From Malus domestica (lineage: Eukaryota > Streptophyta > Magnoliopsida > Rosales > Rosaceae): a DNA stretch of 64,000 nt. Position numbers and translations under genes: made by a program. The notes beneath the pieces are model-generated. The model was given only the letters and a program-made list of their open reading frames with translations. It ran no database searches and was not told the origin of the DNA. Below are positions 1-11,748 of the stretch, in pieces. The stretch spans positions 21,497,001 to 21,561,000 of the forward strand of contig NC_091676.1 in the NCBI RefSeq assembly GCF_042453785.1, in the 5' to 3' direction. The stretch's first letter is position 1. The number at the start of each line of letters is the position of its first letter.

Positions 1-1555
1 AGATTTGGATGGAAAATGCAGCCAAATGTCGACCATCGCAAATTGCTTACTTGGTCTTTCCCTGTCAGTTAAATCCAGATCAGTCACTTCTGATTCTGAA
101 AGGATTTTGAAGCAGTCTGAAGCAATACAAGCACTACAAACTGCTAATAAAATTACGAAATATAGGAATCCTTACATTTTATTTCATCTTTGTCTAGAAC
201 ACGCTGAGCAAAGGAAGTTGGATATTGCACTTTATTATGCAAAGCAGCTATTAAAACTTGAGGCTGGGTCCAGTGTAAAATCATATGCTCTTTTGGCACA
301 AATATTGTCAGCTCAAAAACGGTTCATTGATGCTGAGACTGTAATCAATGCTGCTCTAGATCAGACGGGGAAGTGGGATCAAGGAGAACTGTTGCGAACA
401 AAAGCAAAACTACATATTGCACAAGGCCAGCTGAAGAATGCCATAGAAACATACACCCATCTTCTGGCTGTTCTTCAAGTTCGGACTAAAAACTTAGGTG
501 TTGACAAGAGGCTTTTAAAGGTAAATGGTGGTAATTCATTGTGATCCATTTACTATATTTGAAAAGTGTCTTCACTGTCTTGCTGGCAAATATTTTCTTA
601 TTTATAGCCAAAATTTGCATTATTTCATAACACTAGTGGATCATAAACTTCATGTATTTCCAAATATAGATTTGACAATATTTTAGCGTTATAATGCATA
701 ACCATTATTTGTTATTTGAGATGCTTAAGGAATATGCTATTTAAAGTTTATCCTGAGTACCCAATTAATATTTACAGAAAACTGTTTTTAGGTAGCAAAT
801 TGTAGGATATATTATGTCTCTTTATTCATTTACAGAGTAGGAGAAACCATAATAGAAGTTTGGAAATGGAGACTTGGCACGACTTGGCCAATTTATATAC
901 AAGCTTGTCCCAATGGCGGGATGCTGAGGTCTGCCTTTCAAAATCCCAGAGCATCAATCCTCATTCTGCTTCCAGATGGCATTCTACAGGTATATTGCTG
1001 TAGCTATATTTGTTTATATGAAACACTGGAACTAGTTGGAGTCTTTCCGTCTTGGATTCTTATATTGATGGCATGATTACTTTCTGCTACGCATGTGTCT
1101 CCTTAGCAGAAAATCTCAAAAGAGTAAAAAGCCATAGCTTGTTACTTTTGGGAGGCAAGTACTCAAGTTTGTTGCGAAAACTGTCTTTCATAATCCTTCA
1201 CTGTGGACCTTCTTGTAAAACTTTGGTTATTTTGCTAGGTTTACTCTATGAAGCTAAGGGTCTCCAGCAAGAAGCTTTGGAATCTTTCAGGAAGGCATTA
1301 GATGTCGAACCTACCCACGTCCCAAGCTTGATATCCGCTGCCTGTATTCTAAGACAGTTCGGTGGCCAATCTTTACCAGTCGCCAGAAGCTTTCTCATGG
1401 ATGCGCTACGACTTGACAGAGGAAACCCTTGCGCTTGGTACAATCTCGGGCTGCTGTACAAAGCTGATGCGAGGGCATCAATGCTAGAAGCAGCCGAGTG
1501 CTTTGAGGCAGCAGCCTTTTTTGAAGAAAATGCTCCGATCGAACCCTTTCGATGA
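1..1555 (+). CDS. NPGR2: NPG1/NPGR2-like TPR protein, 3' end
   Basis: The 3' part of a spliced tetratricopeptide-repeat gene; its start lies outside the window. Coding exons fit 1-520, 836-989 and 1239-1555. Donors read AAAG/GTAAAT and ACAG/GTATAT, acceptors TTTACAG and TTGCTAG, and phases 0 then 1 join cleanly. The last exon has TPR-type helices (LLYEAKGLQQEALESFRKAL; CAWYNLGLLYKA) and ends in APIEPFR, like the VEPFR end of the NPG family. Family knowledge: NPG1 and the NPGR proteins are calmodulin-binding TPR proteins; NPG1 is needed for pollen germination and NPGRs associate with PI4-kinase complexes at the plasma membrane. NPGR2 fits the C-terminus better than NPG1 or NPGR1, from memory only. 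No stops interrupt the joined exons, so it looks functional. Confidence 0.8.
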
Positions 1556-1621
1556 CCACCTCTACTTGTTGCACCTTCGAAACTATGTATGATAGAATCA
1601 GAAAGTGGTTTGTAAGATATA

Positions 1622-1652
<31 letters not shown>

Positions 1653-2589
1653 GAAATGATACAAAAAGGTGAATACATAGAAAAGATAAAATGTTGGTAT
1701 CCTTGTTTTATCTGCTTCACTTGAAAATATATATGTGAAAGTTTGTTTATTTATTTATTCACCTATTATTTACCCAAACAGGATGGTTTAACTTTGACAT
1801 TAATCTAAGCATTTGTGTATGTGATAACATTTCTGTGAGTTGGCGCTATTGCTTCCCTTGCTGCTTGGCAGTTGAGAATACCGTTATATTGTAGTACTAG
1901 TCATTAGTCTGGTGCGAAGGTTAATAACAATTTGCTATCATAAACTTTGTTCTCTGAACTGTTTTCGTTTCATGTTTAATGGTTTAGGTTCGCATTTCTT
2001 TTTCTCAACCCAACCTTGCATGTTCGCATTTCTCTCTCCTTCCGCAAAACGACTTAAACGACTTACCATTTTTTAGAGTAACTCTGTATTTAATGGTTAA
2101 CAAGTCCACTGCCACATAGCCTTTCAATTCAATACTTGATAAAAACTTACATATACGGATGTTATTATTTTTGAAAAACAACGCTCAAGATCAACCGGTT
2201 TCATGTGAGTCTTCCCACGTACAATCATAATAATAGTTCCAAATCTCTTCATCACGTGGTTTTTAATTTCTGTTTATTTATTTTTTAATTGTTTCCTAAT
2301 TTCGCTTCATCATAAGTATTTTTTTTTTTAATTTTTAACTAATGGAAATTAAGGGAAATTTGAGTTATTTAAAAATTAACCATAAGCCCCCAAGCTTAAA
2401 CATTTAAAAAATTTCGGATACTCGTGGAAGATTGACTTCACTCCCTCTTCCTAGTTTCTATGCCGACTCCCCAATTTCCGGCACATCGCCGGAATATCGT
2501 CCGATAGAGCCGGTATTTTAAACACTACTCGTCATAGCCACTCTGTCAACGCTGCCCACACTCCGATTCAAGCTCGCTCGCTCCTCCTC
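1556..2589. other. Intergenic, promoter side of PIG-T
   Basis: AT-rich spacer between the NPGR2-like stop and the PIG-T start. It holds a TA microsatellite and several T-runs. No coding region or recognisable transposon seen. Confidence 0.5.
1617..1652. repeat. (TA)n microsatellite followed by poly-T
   Basis: About eleven TA units run into roughly 14 T just 3' of the NPGR2-like stop codon. Confidence 0.9.
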
Positions 2590-5500
2590 ATGGCTCTTCT
2601 CCTTCTTCTCAGACCGGTCCTCTTACTCTCTCTCTTACTATCCGCCCCAATTCTCCGTTCCCAAGCTGCCTCGGGATCGATCGCCGAAGAAGAAGATTTC
2701 TCTGAGGAGTTGCTTCTGAGGCCATTGCAGGATCGAAAGGTGCTGGCTCACTTCCACTTCCGGAGCAGGGCCCCACATACTAGCTCCAATGGCTGCCACC
2801 ACCATCTCTTCCCCAAAGCCATATCTCAGCTGGTAGGTCCCTTTTTTTTTGTTTAAATTTGCTAATTCGGGATTAGGGTGAGGAAGTAAACAGATAAAGT
2901 TTGGATCTTGTATGTGGATTTTGTTTAATTAGGGTTCCTAAGGTAGTTTGATAGCTGACTAGGTGTTTTGAGTTTTTGGGATTAAGATTCAATTTTAGGG
3001 TTTATTGTGTCACTCTGGAGGCTTCTGGTGTTTTTTGTGTTATGTAGTCAATTTTGATGTAGCTTACAAATTAACAACAATTTTGCAAGTGGTGGATTGT
3101 CCCAGTGGTTAGGGCCTTCCTTTTCAACCCCAGCGCATCCCGAGTTCAAACTATCTCCCCTCCACTTGGAGTAGTTTAGATTAAAAATATCGCTTGTATT
3201 AAAAAAATAACGATCTCACAATTCATTATATATGGCAATTTGGAATTAGAAACAAGAAGTGTTTAACAATGAGGCTAGGAGAAAACTGTTAGGCTTTTGC
3301 AATAAATGTTCTGTGGTGGAATTTGGAACCCGAATGTCGTATGGGCACGATAGTTACAAGACTTACTTTTTTTCTTTTTTTTTTTCCGTGTCATTTAATC
3401 TTCACTGTGCATTGGGGAAGGTTTTGTGTACTTGATTCTCTTATGTTAATCCAGATTGGAACCGACATTTTAAAAGTTTTCTATCACACTATCTTCTGCT
3501 TCTGCTTCTCCAGTATGTAATGTTAGAACCAAAGGAATAGCAGAGAGCTTTTGCAAAGTTTGAATGCACGAAAGCTGGGAGAATTGTTATTATGCTGAAC
3601 AACTATTGTGGCTAATAAATAGCCTTACACTGAGATAGAAGGAAAATAACCATCCACGACTTTACAGGTCCTATAATCGTGGTGCATGACTATGTTAAAC
3701 AGAAAAGCAATCTTGTTCCTCAAGTTTAGGGAGGAATTATTCAACATAACAGAAATAAACCTAAACACAAGGAACCCTAACCCTTACGGCTAGGAGGCTC
3801 CAACAGTTTCAGCATCCTCCCTTAAACTGAATGCCATTGTCATTCAGTTTACACCTGGATATTCACACATACCCAGTAAGCCTCGCATCTTCAGAAATAC
3901 ATCAAGCTTTAATGGCTTTGTTAGAACATCTGCAACTTGTTCTTGTGTAGAACAATGAATTAACTCCAAAATTCCATCCTTGACAAGATCTCGAAGGAAA
4001 TGAAATCTTACATCTATGTGCTTGCTACGACCATGCATCACAGGATTCTTTGAGAGTTTAATCATTGAGATATTATCACAAAACACCACCGTTGGACTGC
4101 TTTGCTCTTGATTTAGATTTTTTAGAATTCTTCTTAACCATACGACTTGACATGCACTTGATGCTGCAGCTATGAACTCAGCTTCGGTGGTGGAGAGAGT
4201 AACCACTGGTTGCTTCTTTGAAGACCAAGAGACAGCTCCCAAGTTCATTAGAAAAACATAACTTGAGGTACTTTTCCTGTCATCCTGATCGCCGGCATAA
4301 TCATTGTCCGTGTACCCTACGAGTTCTTCACTTCCTTCCTTCTTGTAGAACATCCCAAAACTAACAGTGCCCTTCACGTACCTCAAAGCTCTTTTTGCTA
4401 CCAATAGGTGAGACTCGGTAGGACGCTCCATGTACCTACTGATCAGACTGACGATAAACATCAAATCAGGGCGTGTGGCAGTCAAATACATGAGACTTCC
4501 CACCATTTGCTTGTAGACAGTACTATCAACTTCAACTCCCCCTTCATCTTTCGTGAGTTTAAAGCCAGGAATCACTGGATTATGTATTGAGTTACACTGA
4601 TCCATATTGAACCTTTCCAAAATCTCTTGAGCATACTTCCGTTGACAGATGAAGATGTCTGTCCTTTGTAACACTTCAATACCAAGGAAATATCTCATTT
4701 TTCCAAGATCAGTCATGTCAAATTCGATCATCATGGATTTCTTAAATTGTTCGAACATCACTTCATCTTTGCCAGTAAAAATAAGGTCATCAACATAAAG
4801 ACATACAATTAAAATTTTACCTCCACCCGCAGTTTTAATGAATAAAGTATGCTCATAAGGACACTTGGTGAAGCCTTCTTTGATGAAATATACCTCAATG
4901 CGACTATACTAGGCTCGGGGAGCCTGTTTGACTCCATACAAAGCTTTTTTGAGTCGATAAACCTTGGATTCATGCCCCTTCTGCTCATAGCCTGGAGGCT
5001 GATCAATGAAGACTTCCTCATTAATTTCCCCATGCAGAAAAGCCGACTTGACATCACGTTGGTAGATCACCCAAGCTTTCTGAGCAGCAAGGGATATAAC
5101 AATTCGAATGGTGTCCAAGCAAGCCACTAGTGCGAATACTTCAGCGTAATCAATTCCATGTTGTTGACAGTACCCCTTTGCAACTAGCTGAGCCTTGTAC
5201 TTGTCCACTTCTCCATTTTCGTTGAACTTTGTCTTAAAGACCCACTTAACTCCTATGGTTTTCCCTCCTGATGGCAGCACTGTTAATTCCCACGTGTCGT
5301 TCTTCTCAATGGCTTGTATTTCTTGATCCATGGCTTTCCTCCATTTTTCAGACTTCACAGCTTCTTCGAATGTGATGGGATCCCCGTCAGTAAACAAGGC
5401 TAAATGTGCCAAGTTTGCACTTTCTTCATCAGAGGGACCATGTCCAGTTTCATAGTCCCTCATCCACACAGGTGGTCTTCGAGCTCGCATTTCACAAGGT

Positions 5501-8500
5501 GAGTTTTCATCATTTGAAGTGTCACCTCCATCAGACTCGGGTTCAGTTTCTCCAGATTCTACGTTGACTTCAGACTCTTCTCCATCTCCCTTGTCTTCTA
5601 CATCCGCTTCTTCTTCAGTTTCCCACTCGAGATCAGCCAATATGGCTTGTTTGTGACCATCATCCCAATTCCATTGTTGATCTTCTTCAAATACCACATC
5701 TCGACTAACAATTATTTTATTTGAAAGAGGATCAAATAATCTATAAGCCTTGGATTCCTCACTTACCCCCAGTAATATGCATTTGAAACTCTTGGCATCA
5801 AGCTTTACTCTTTTGTTGTCAGGTACATGTACGTGGGAAATGCATCCAAAAACTCGAAAATGGTCCACTGATGGTTTGTGCCCACTCCACGCCTCCTCAG
5901 GTGTTTTGTTCTTCACGGCAAGTGTTGGACATCGATTTAGAACATGCACCGTCCAATTCACTGCTTCAGGCCAGAAGGTTTTGAGAATTTGCTTCGTTGA
6001 CAACATGCTTCACACCATATTCATAATGGTGCGATTCTTCCTTTCCGCGATACCGTTTTGTTGAGGTGTATAGGCAGCTGTCTCCATTCTCATTGCAGAA
6101 GTTGGTGAATTCCTGTGATGTGAATTCTCCCCACGATCTGTTCTAATGCTCCATATGTATGTCCCAGTTTCCTTCTCAACTCTTGCTTTGTAAGATTTGA
6201 ATGTGGCAAATGCTTGACTTCTCCACCAAGAAGTAAACCTAGGTTTTTCTGCTGAAGTCATCGATGAAGGTGATGAGATACCGTTTCTTGCTGTTTGAAA
6301 TCGGGTTGATTGGTCCACATATGTCGGCATGCACCAGCTGAAGAATGTTGGAGGCTCTCCACATGCTTTCTTTTGGAAATGGATCACGATGTTGTCTTGC
6401 CACCAAGCAGTTTTCACACACTTTTTGAGAGGCTTTAAACTGAGGCAACCCTACCACCATGTTCTTTTGTTGAAGCACTTTGAGCCCATTCCAGCTAAGA
6501 TGTCCATATCGACAGTGCCAAAGGGTTGCTTGATCTGTAGTCAGTGAGGAGAAGCATTGTTGTTCCTTTGGTGCGCAACGAGCAAGCACAGCAAACATCC
6601 TGTTATGTGTCATCTCAGTTTCCATGATTAAACCTTTCTCATAATGAGAGATTTTGCATGTTCCACGTTGGATAAGTATTGCTAGCCCCTTTTCTTGCAA
6701 CTGACCGATGCTCAACAAGTTGTTTTTCAGGTTTGGCACGTAGAAGACTTCTGTGATTACATGCACAAACCCATTGACGTCCATTCGAATCTTACCCTTG
6801 CCTTGTACAGTAAGACTCGAGTCGTTGCCAAGCTTCACTGATTCTCGAAAACTGCTATCAAGATCACAAAACATGGTTTTGTTCCCACACATGTGATTAC
6901 TACACCCAGAGTCAAGGAACCAAATGTGCTCCATCGCAGCCTCCTTTGAGTTCACAAGAGCCATCAACAACATCTCCTCCTTTGTTTCTGCATAATTCGC
7001 TTTTTGTTCCTTGGCTCGCTTAGGGCATTCGCATTGAAAGTGCCCTAGCTCATGACAATTGTAGCACTCTAGGGTAGATTTGTCGAACCCAAACCTACCC
7101 CTTCCTCTTCCTCGGTAAGTGCCTCGGCCTCCACCTCTTCCTCCTTGCTGGGATCCATGAGTGATTTGAAGTGCTTGTTCATCGTCCACATGTCGGCTGA
7201 TCCGTTGTTCATGCACCAAGAGGCTACTCTGAAGCTCGTCTATGGACATTGTGTCCAGATCATTGGATTCCTCAATGGAGCAAACAACGTAATCATATTT
7301 TGAAGTCATAGACCTCAAAATCTTTTCAATGATTACCACATCATCCATTCGCTCTCCATGCATTCTCATCTTGTTAGCTATGATGAGAGTTCTGCCAAAA
7401 TAATCATTAACCGACTCCCCAACCTTCATGTGCAGCACTTCAAACTCTTTGCGAAGAGCTTGCAATTGAGCACGCTTGACACGCGTTGTTCCTTGATACT
7501 TTTGCTTCAAAGAATCCCATATATCCTTTGCCGTATCTTTCTTCAAGATAGTCTCCAGTATCGAACGATCAATGGCTTGGAACAAATAGTTCTTAGCCTT
7601 GAGATCTTTCAACTTCTTATCCTCATAGGTCTTCTTCTGTGTCTCACTAAGATGCGATCCTCCTGCTGCAGCAGTGATCCCCGTCTCTACCAAGTTCCAA
7701 TACTCTTTGGAACGCAGAAAATTCTCCATCAGCATACTCCAATGGTCATGGTGACCATCAAACCTTGGAATGACAGGTTGCACGAAGCCACTCTCGGATG
7801 CCATATCTTTGTTTCATCACTCGAGTACCTGAGTCACAAGCTTTAGATCAGGCCCCGTGATGGGGCTCTGATACGTGATGTTAAAACCAAAGGAATAGCA
7901 GAGAGCTTTTGCAAAGTTTGAATGCACGAAAACTGGGAGAATTGTTATTATGTTGAACAACTATTGTGGCTAATAAATAGCCTTACACTGAGATAGAAGG
8001 AAAATAACCACCCACGACTTTACAGGTCCTATAATCGTGATGCATGACTATGTTAAACAGAAAAGCAATCTTGTTCCTCAAGTTTAGGGAGGAATTATTC
8101 AACATAACAGAAATAAACCTAAAAACAAGGAACCCTAACCCTAACGGCTAACAGTTTCATCATGTAACACATCCGAGATCCTGACAACCCCCTCTACCTT
8201 TTTTTAACATTCATCTAAGTCTTACTGCTAGCACAACCCAACTGTCCACTTGCCTCCACAAATTTTCTATGAATTTATGAAAATTGTCTTAGTATCCTGA
8301 ACTACTAAGTAACTTGCGGGATAGTGTTGGTTGGGCAGGTTAAGAAGTTTCATGTTAAGGGAATGGAATTATCCTTTACTCAAGGCCGATGGAATTATGA
8401 TCGCTGGGGTGCGTTTGATCCCGTAGCAAGCAACAATGCCAAGCCTCCTGGAGTGGAGTTGTGGGCTGTTTTTGATGTCCCTCATGAGCAGGTGGATGAT

Positions 8501-10702
8501 TCTTGGAAGAATTTAACCCATGCTCTTTCGGGTCTCTTTTGTGCATCAATTAACTTCCTGGAATCGTCTATGACGTTTTCTGCCCCTGAATGGGGCTATC
8601 GCCCTGCGGCAGGCAGTCTGAGGTATAGTACATTGCCCCGTGAGGCTGTTTGTACTGAGAACCTAACTCCCTGGCTCAAGCTCCTTCCTTGTAGAGATAA
8701 AGCTGGGCTTTCTGCGTTAATGGATAGACCGTCTATATACAAAGGATTTTATCATTCACAGCAATTGCGCTTGGCCTCAAGTGAAATCGAATCAGAAGGT
8801 GTAGGCTTAGGAATTGTTCTTCAGCAAACACTCACAGTTGTTGTAGAACCCAATAGTCAGAGATCTGCTATAACTTATTCACACGAGACAAAATTACAAC
8901 CAAGTTGGTCGTTGACTTCAATTTTTGGGAGGAAGGTCAGTGGAAGATGTGTGCTTGCCAAGTCTTCCATCATATACCTTCAGCTTGATAGGGGACTCAT
9001 TGCTCAACTGGATTATTTGCAGAAAGAAAATGAGATATCTGCCCCTGATGAATCTGTCTTTGAGTTTTCAGTCGAGCCAGACAATATCTTAAAAGAACTG
9101 AATGGCTTTGAAAAGAAGAGTCCATCTGTTTTATATGAATTTTCTATTGAGAAGTCCAGTGAGTCTAGGCCATTTGATTTAGGCCTAACTTGGAAGCGTC
9201 CTGTAGTTTGGTCTTGTCAGAAAGCACCGCTGCACGCTAGTAGGTTCTTGATGGGAAGTGGGAATGAAAGGGGTGCTATCGCAATATCCTTGAGATATGG
9301 AAGTGAGTGATCGGTTGCATACTGATACAAGTGAAGGCAGCTGCAAATTGGAAGTCAAAGTCTTCCAAGTTGTGCCTTGGTATATTAAGGTTTATTATCA
9401 TACACTGCAAGTGTTTGTTGATGAACAACCTCAAGCAGTTTCAGATGTCGTTGAAAAGATGCATGTTTCACCTTCTGTAGACAAGGTGTCACCTGGGGTG
9501 ATGGAGATGATCCTGAAATTCCCTTGTGGAATGAAATCAGCTGCTATAATCTCAGATTTTGATAAGGTATGATCTGGTGATTTCTTTTTTGTTGTTCTAT
9601 AAGATGTGAATTCCTCTATTTCCTAAACTTTGCGCTAAGTTCATGCAAAACAATGGCTGCTGAAGCGTTGGTGATAGGAACTCCAATATCATATTTTTTT
9701 TGCTCCAAACTCACGCTGAAGTTGAATGTGCACTTAATTTCTTCTGTAATTGTTGATTTCTTATGACCGTGCTACGATATCTATGTAGGGCTTTTTGCAT
9801 ATTGATGAATATCCGCCAGATGCCAATCAAGGATTTGATATTCCATCAGCCATAATAAGCTTTCCCCACTTCCATACAAGCATACAATTTTTCAAAGATA
9901 AATCTGTGGATAAGTCGTCCATTTTATCTAGATTCCAGGTATTCTATCCGACGTAATGTTCCTTGGTACACATTCCAATCCTTGGATTTTTATGCTCATT
10001 TTTCACTCTGTTTTTTTCTTCAGGAAAACAGCGCTGTTCTGGCATACACAGAAGTATTACTTGTACCCTTGACAACACCCGATTTTAGCATGCCTTACAA
10101 TGTTATCACAATTACATGCACTATCTATGCTTTGTATTTTGGTGCTTTGCTCAATGTGCTTCGAAGGCGTGTCGGCAAGGAGGAAAGACTTGCGAAGAGC
10201 AAAGGTTAGATTGATTGTAGCGCAATATTGATTGGCAATCTCATGGTTTCACAATACGGCATGAGTATTAATTTAGAACACCACGTACGTTGCAGATGTT
10301 GAAACATATCGATTATCTTTAACAAAATGCCTTAGGTTATACGTTCCCAAACGTAATTTGGTTTTTATTTGGGTTTATTTATGGACAGGACTCAGAAACA
10401 GAGTTTCCTGTAGGTGGAAGTTTGCTTTCAGTTCGGTCTGGATACCATACGCCCTCTAGGATTGAAGTATTTCTCGATATAGTTGTTACTCATTCATTAA
10501 CAGCTTCTGATGTTTGCTTGCAGATGCCAATAAACCTGGTCGGCCCCTTCAGCTGCGATCTAGGTTGTCTGCTAAGCTTAGAGGAAGACCATACCAGCCA
10601 CCTCGTCAATCCAGCACTCCATCATCCTTCATCAGTCGAAAACTGATACTTGTTATCCTTGTGGCTGGGATTGGTGTCTATTGGCAAATATATTTTGAAT
10701 GA
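2590..10702 (+). CDS. PIGT: GPI transamidase component PIG-T (Gpi16), with apparent frameshift
   Basis: Subunit of the ER GPI-transamidase complex that transfers GPI anchors to proteins. Exons fit 2590-2832, 8339-9566, 9789-9938, 10024-10204 and 10524-10702. The first starts at ATG 2590 with a hydrophobic signal peptide (MALLLLLRPVLLLSLLLSA). Exon 2 carries the family body (ELSFTQGRWNYDRWG, VPWYIKVYYHTLQVFVD). Exon 4 encodes a membrane segment (ITITCTIYALYFGALLNVL) and the last exon a basic stretch then a final hydrophobic segment before GVYWQIYFE. Odd: within exon 2 the frame entering from 8339 meets TGA at 9308-9310, while the family sequence continues from about 9297 in the next frame. So there is one frame change near 9290-9300, either a real mutation or a base error. 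Intron 1 is about 5.5 kb because a copia element lies in it. All splice junctions keep phase, so the gene otherwise looks intact. Confidence 0.85.
3088..3208 (+). repeat. tRNA-derived SINE-like element in PIG-T intron 1
   Basis: It has a box-A-like stretch (GTCCCAGTGGTTAGGG near 3099), a box-B-like stretch (CGAGTTCAAACTAT at 3141-3154) and a tail TAGATTAAAAATATCG..TTGTA then A-run. The same tail pattern recurs at 48541-48581, suggesting one SINE family. No convincing target-site duplication was found, so the ends are approximate. Confidence 0.55.
3521..3814 (-). repeat. 3' LTR of the copia element
   Basis: Matches 7879-8162 over its length. It has an extra AGGAGGCTCC-like 10-bp stretch near 3793 absent from the other LTR. 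Confidence 0.93.
3815..3823 (-). other. Polypurine tract of the copia element
   Basis: Minus strand reads AAGGGAGGA directly before the TGCTGAAAC start of the 3' LTR. Confidence 0.85.
3844..4761 (-). pseudogene. copia reverse transcriptase C-terminus and RNase H
   Basis: Contains GKMRYFLGIEV, the RT connection, and the copia RNase H landmarks (GYTDNDYAGDQDDRKST; LSTTEAEFIAAASSA; HIDVRFHFLRD; ADVLTKPL). The stop at 3844 is just inside the polypurine tract, the normal end. The YVDD-type region lies in the gap upstream (about 4780-4905) in another frame. Confidence 0.9.
4909..6417 (-). pseudogene. copia integrase core and N-terminal reverse transcriptase
   Basis: Integrase continues in a second frame (6417-6010; YTPQQNGIAERKNRT) and again in a third from 6006 (FGCISHVHVP), followed by an acidic linker and the RT N-terminus (WVFKTKFNENGEVDKYKAQL; DVKSAFLHGEI; ALYGVKQAPRA). 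A frame change separates the two pieces at about 6006-6010, and the frame is lost again near 4909. Confidence 0.88.
6239..7804 (-). pseudogene. copia Gag, protease and start of integrase
   Basis: First 521 codons of the polyprotein, with ATG at 7804. In order: a UBN2-type Gag region, a basic GRG-rich stretch, a CCHC zinc knuckle (CYNCHELGHFQCECP, about 7025-7065), the aspartic protease site (WFLDSGCSNHMCG, near 6890-6925), then the GAG-pre-integrase HHCC region (HCRYGHLS and CENCLVARQH). The frame is lost just after FIDDFSRKT, which opens the integrase core. Confidence 0.9.
7863..7876 (-). other. Primer-binding site of the copia element
   Basis: Minus strand reads ACGTATCAGAGCCC just after the CA end of the 5' LTR. 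It resembles TGGTATCAGAGC, the usual initiator-Met tRNA site of plant copia elements. Confidence 0.8.
7879..8162 (-). repeat. 5' LTR of the copia element
   Basis: Matches 3521-3814. The primer-binding site lies directly inside it at about 7863-7876. Confidence 0.93.
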
Positions 10703-11343
10703 TAAGTCCACTTGTCCTTCGTTACAATTTTCTTTTAAGTTATGTTTTTTTTTTTTTTTTTTTTTAAACTGTCGTTTAACAAGAAGAGCTCGAATCTAAA
10801 ACGTGAGATCGAAAAAATTGACAATTTGCAAGAATCAGAATCAAGGATCTAAAGGGCACTAGTCGAGCGGACAGCAGGAGCTTAGTGCTCGGACACTTAG
10901 GTGCGGTTTAGACGGTTTTCTAATTTTAATTGAATCTATTATATAACATATAAATGAGGTAGTTCTATTCTCTTTTTTTTTTACCTTCTACACACCTTTA
11001 TTAATTTGGTCCATTGATTTTTTAATTCATTAGATCCATTGGTCATAAATTGAGACGGGTGTGTGAGAGGTAAAATGTAGGTGTGGGCAGCACCATCCAT
11101 TAATAAATGTCAACTTATAATTAAAAATATATATATAATTATATTGGGATAGACTAATTGCGAAATAGAATAACATATAAGGTATTAAAACATAATCAAA
11201 ACATAGGAAACAAGCATATAATGAGTAATCATCTAAGTATTCAATAGGTTTTTTACAATTTATTGAAAAAAATAAAATACAAGATGGAAGTTATCTATTT
11301 TCTGTCCAAGTGAGAGTCGCAACTCAGGCAGGCGTCTAGGTAG
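10703..11343. other. Intergenic, AT-rich, with CTTAGG/AGGCG-type repeat scraps
   Basis: A poly-T run (about 10747-10766) follows the PIG-T stop. Segments around 10880-10920 and 11325-11345 (TCAGGCAGGCGTCTAGG) resemble the AGGCG-rich repeats at 16.7 and 20.97 kb. No gene seen. Confidence 0.5.
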
Positions 11344-11717
11344 ATCTAAGTGTCCTATTTTAATTTTTAAATGTCTAAGAATTAATAGAAACGGCGGCTA
11401 GTAGTTTAGTGTTTAGGAGAGACCTAGGCGGCGGATGATCTGAATAAATATGGACTGCTTCCATCTACACCCAACACCAACTCCCTAGAGTTTTCAGGCT
11501 TTCAGCACCGCCCCCCCCCCCCCCCCCCAAATCTAAGTGTCCTATTTTACTTTTTAAATGTCTAAGAATTAATAGAAACGACGGCTAGTAGTTTAGTGTT
11601 TAGGAGAGACCTAGGCGGCGGATGATCTGAATAAATATGGACTGCTTCCATCTACACCCAATACCAACTCCCTAGAGTTTTCAGGCTTTCAGCACCGCCC
11701 CCCCCCCCCCCCAAAAA
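11344..11717. repeat. 187-bp tandem duplication with poly-C ends
   Basis: Two near-identical copies in direct orientation, offset 187 bp (ATCTAAGTGTCC starts at 11344 and 11531). Each ends in CAGCACCG followed by a C-run (18 C at 11511-11528; 15 C at 11698-11712). Few substitutions separate them, so the duplication is recent or gene-converted. The body contains GACCTAGGCGGCGGATGATC. Confidence 0.9.
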
Positions 11718-11748
11718 AAAAAAACAAAAAACCTCACATCTTGCCTAA

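Larger units (their letters stand above)
3516..8167 (-). mobile_element. Ty1/copia LTR retrotransposon, complete but decayed
   Basis: The element is 3521-8162, flanked by the 5-bp target duplication TGTAA (3516-3520 and 8163-8167). LTRs of 294 and 284 bp begin TG and end CA. Read on the minus strand, the LTR at 7879-8162 is followed by GTATCAGAGCC, an initiator-Met tRNA primer site, and AAGGGAGGA just precedes the LTR at 3521-3814. Gene order gag, protease, integrase, RT, RNase H defines copia. The coding region is broken by frame changes, so the copy is not autonomous. The LTRs differ at about eight positions plus a 10-bp indel, a fairly young insertion. It lies antisense in PIG-T intron 1. 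Confidence 0.95.

Noticed and set aside
10422-10646. 74-codon plus frame near the PIG-T end
   Set aside because: It reads the last PIG-T exon in the wrong frame and crosses its acceptor site.
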